Shown here: positions 7,209 through 8,928 of the stretch, one piece after another
How positions within the stretch are numbered: position 1 is the first letter of the stretch
Layout of the letters: each line of letters starts with the position of its first letter
Origin: JBFLVQ01 sp040758525
Lineage (GTDB): Bacteria > Acidobacteriota > Blastocatellia > Chloracidobacteriales > JADJPF01
Assembly: GCA_040758525.1 (NCBI GenBank)
Contig: JBFLVQ010000395.1
Span: forward strand, 1 to 8,928
Reading direction: 5' to 3'
Length of the DNA stretch: 8,928 nucleotides
The notes under the pieces: model-generated
Databases searched by the model: none
Seen by the model: the letters and a program-made list of their open reading frames with translations, nothing else
What the model was told of the DNA's origin: nothing
Made by a program: the position numbers and the translations under genes

Positions 7209-8928
7209 GAAAGATAAAAACTATCTACTGCTTTGTTTTTGCCGCCCTGTTAATGACATTAATGGGGATAGGCCAGCCTAGCTATGCTGGCGGTCCGCTC
7301 TTCGTTTCTAGCAATGGTCAGCCAGTACGTTGGCCGCGTCGCGAGGTTATTGGTGGTCCACTTAACACTCGTACTGTAGATGCGCAAGGCCGAGTCATTT
7401 ATCGTGTCGATTCCGGTCCACTTGGGCCTATCTCTAATAATGAGGCAGTGCGGCTGGTCGATAGAATCTTCAGACTTTATAATGACATTCCCACTTCAAC
7501 AATAGAGTTTGTCAATGGTGGTCCAATTCTAAATCCGCGTGATGGTAAAGCGGTCGATATCACTGGCGGCAATGCGGGATTGGTTCTTAGTGGTAATAAT
7601 CCCTCTTTCCAGAACCCCATTGTCTTTGATAGCGATGGCTCAATCACTGGCCGCGGCGGCGTACTAGGCTTCTTCGGCTTCCTCAATTTCACTGAAGATG
7701 GTAACGGCGAGCCATTAGATCTATTAGAGGGTATAGTGGTGCTAAATGGTTCAGCCGTCAACCTTATTGGTAAGGTACCTTTCATTGGAGTCTTTACACA
7801 CGAATTCGGTCATTTTGCTGGACCGCTTGATCACTCACAGATCTATGGTTGGATCGCATCTGGCTCAAGTGATGCAAACGCTCCAGACGGCTTTAGCCTA
7901 GAGCAGCGTTATGATATCTTTGCCCCCTTTGTGGAAACCGTCTATCCATTTGTTTTCCGTGCTCCTGGTAGCAGCCTACTATCAGCAAATGGATTTGGCA
8001 ATTCGGGGTCCTTTGTTGCTTCTCTTAGCTTTGATGATGTTGTTGCCATGTCTACACTCTATCCCGCACCAGGCTATTTACCTACCGAGGCGGGTTCGCA
8101 ATTTGGCGGTATTAATGGTCGGGTAATAATTAAGACCTCGGAGGGCGATCTGCCAATTACAGGATTGAATGTGATTGCCCGTCGTATTAGTCGTGGCAAA
8201 TATCCACCTTCACCTGCTATAGAGGTCTTTCCTAATAATAAACCTGACTTGGATAGCGATGGCGCGCCCTTGTCACCACAAGACAGACCAGAACTTGATC
8301 CACTAATTACTGCCACTAGCCTAGTGAGTGGAGTACTAGGTGGCAGTGGCAACTTCCGTTTTGTTGGATTGCCGCCTGGTGACTATATGCTGTCAGTAGA
8401 AAGGATCAATCCAAATGCATTAGGTGGCTCCAGTATTGGACCTAGGTCGCCACAACTCGATCTAGTCGTGCCGGAAAATTATAATGGTGCAGATGAGAGT
8501 AGCGATCCTAAGGTTGATAACCCGAAAGCATTTACTCCTGTTACAGTTACGGCAGGAGCTATGACCTCGGACATTAACATTATACTGAATGGCTTTGGCG
8601 GGACAGTAACACGTGGAAATGAGAAGGAGCCGAATGACAAAGTGAAGAAGGCTCAACGTCTCTCCACAGAGTTGATTGTTGCTGGAATGGCTAATGCTAC
8701 CGATGCTTCGAAGGTTAAATTGGATTTCACTGCTGTGGGGGTTAACTTTATTGATGGTATAGAAGATCTATACCGTATAGATCTGGCATCTCCGGCTGCC
8801 CTAGTGATAATACTGGAAGCACCAAAAACAGATTTTGATCTATATCTCTTCTCCAGTGTGCTTAAGAACGGTAAGATTCCTCTTACCAGTGATCTGATTG
8901 TTAATAGTAGTGCTGGCTCGTCTGGATC
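7205..8928 (+). CDS. Secreted matrixin-like zinc metalloprotease with C-terminal accessory domains (3' partial)
   Basis: At least 574 residues; the frame is still open at the window edge. The ATG overlaps the preceding stop (ATGA), and GGAGG lies seven bases upstream. A signal peptide covers 1-28 (PSYA|GG). The protease domain spans about 40-290. Its zinc motif is HEFGHFAGPLDHS (H199, E200, H203, then D209 and H210), and the Met-turn is VVAMSTLYP (M282). These are metzincin/matrixin hallmarks, but one extra residue precedes the usual third histidine. A DGNGEPLD stretch (165-172) resembles the Asp/Gly-rich loop before the zinc helix. Residues about 300-400 look like a carboxypeptidase-regulatory-like beta-sandwich, INGRV then GNFRFVGLPPGDYMLSVE, interrupted by an Asp/Pro-rich insertion. 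From about 473, EKEPNDKVKKAQRL and DLYRIDL...FDLYLF match a pre-peptidase C-terminal (PPC) domain. It is probably an extracellular endopeptidase; the substrate is unknown. Confidence 0.88.
   Translation, partial: MRKIKTIYCFVFAALLMTLMGIGQPSYAGGPLFVSSNGQPVRWPRREVIGGPLNTRTVDAQGRVIYRVDSGPLGPISNNEAVRLVDRIFRLYNDIPTSTIEFVNGGPILNPRDGKAVDITGGNAGLVLSGNNPSFQNPIVFDSDGSITGRGGVLGFFGFLNFTEDGNGEPLDLLEGIVVLNGSAVNLIGKVPFIGVFTHEFGHFAGPLDHSQIYGWIASGSSDANAPDGFSLEQRYDIFAPFVETVYPFVFRAPGSSLLSANGFGNSGSFVASLSFDDVVAMSTLYPAPGYLPTEAGSQFGGINGRVIIKTSEGDLPITGLNVIARRISRGKYPPSPAIEVFPNNKPDLDSDGAPLSPQDRPELDPLITATSLVSGVLGGSGNFRFVGLPPGDYMLSVERINPNALGGSSIGPRSPQLDLVVPENYNGADESSDPKVDNPKAFTPVTVTAGAMTSDINIILNGFGGTVTRGNEKEPNDKVKKAQRLSTELIVAGMANATDASKVKLDFTAVGVNFIDGIEDLYRIDLASPAALVIILEAPKTDFDLYLFSSVLKNGKIPLTSDLIVNSSAGSSG
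8756..8784 (+). repeat. Two overlapping inverted repeats inside the protease gene
   Basis: GGTATAGA (8756-8763) pairs perfectly with TCTATACC (8767-8774) over a 3-base loop. AGATCTATAC (8764-8773) pairs perfectly with GTATAGATCT (8775-8784) around one base. The middle segment can join only one hairpin at a time. Both lie within the codons of the PPC domain, so the feature may be accidental. Confidence 0.6.

Overview
The window looks like chromosomal DNA from a Gram-negative-type bacterium. Base composition is moderate, somewhat AT-rich by eye. The proteins include Sec signal peptides, a lipobox lipoprotein, a periplasmic-type PBP4 peptidase and multidomain secreted proteins, all of which imply an envelope with a periplasm. 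The mix of a YCF48-type propeller, VWA plus PrcB-like domains, and a matrixin with carboxypeptidase-regulatory-like and PPC domains resembles environmental phyla such as Acidobacteriota, but I cannot assign a phylum from this sequence. There are no tRNAs, rRNAs, insertion sequences, CRISPR arrays or phage genes, and codon use looks even throughout.

Layout. Positions 1-62 hold the last codons of a plus-strand gene, closed by a GC-rich hairpin (75-98) that can terminate transcription from both sides. Three minus-strand genes follow, read from right to left: a 64-residue tail-anchored small protein (2704-2898), a YihY/UPF0761 inner-membrane protein (1739-2641), and a membrane-anchored VWA protein with a PrcB-like C-terminal domain (121-1641). 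A hairpin with a T-rich tail (2672-2697) separates the small gene from yihY. A gap of about 240 bp (2899-3137) is the divergent control region.

To the right, everything is on the plus strand. A HAD phosphatase (3138-3818), a PBP4-type DacB (3837-5444) and a seven-repeat YCF48-like lipoprotein (5441-6418) form a tight operon, with an 18-nt gap and then a 4-nt ATGA overlap. After a 70-bp gap with a plausible sigma70 promoter comes a second operon: an exported protein of unknown family (6489-7208), overlapping by ATGA with a large secreted metzincin-type zinc protease (7205 to beyond the window end).

The common theme is the cell envelope and secretion. The most unusual part is the second operon. 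The exported partner looks in sequence pattern like an OB-fold NTR/TIMP-type domain, which is the fold of animal metalloproteinase inhibitors, and it is translationally coupled to a matrixin-like protease. This suggests a bacterial protease with a cognate inhibitor or chaperone, but it is inferred from pattern only. The VWA/PrcB-like fusion and the PBP4/propeller-lipoprotein pair are the other points worth attention.
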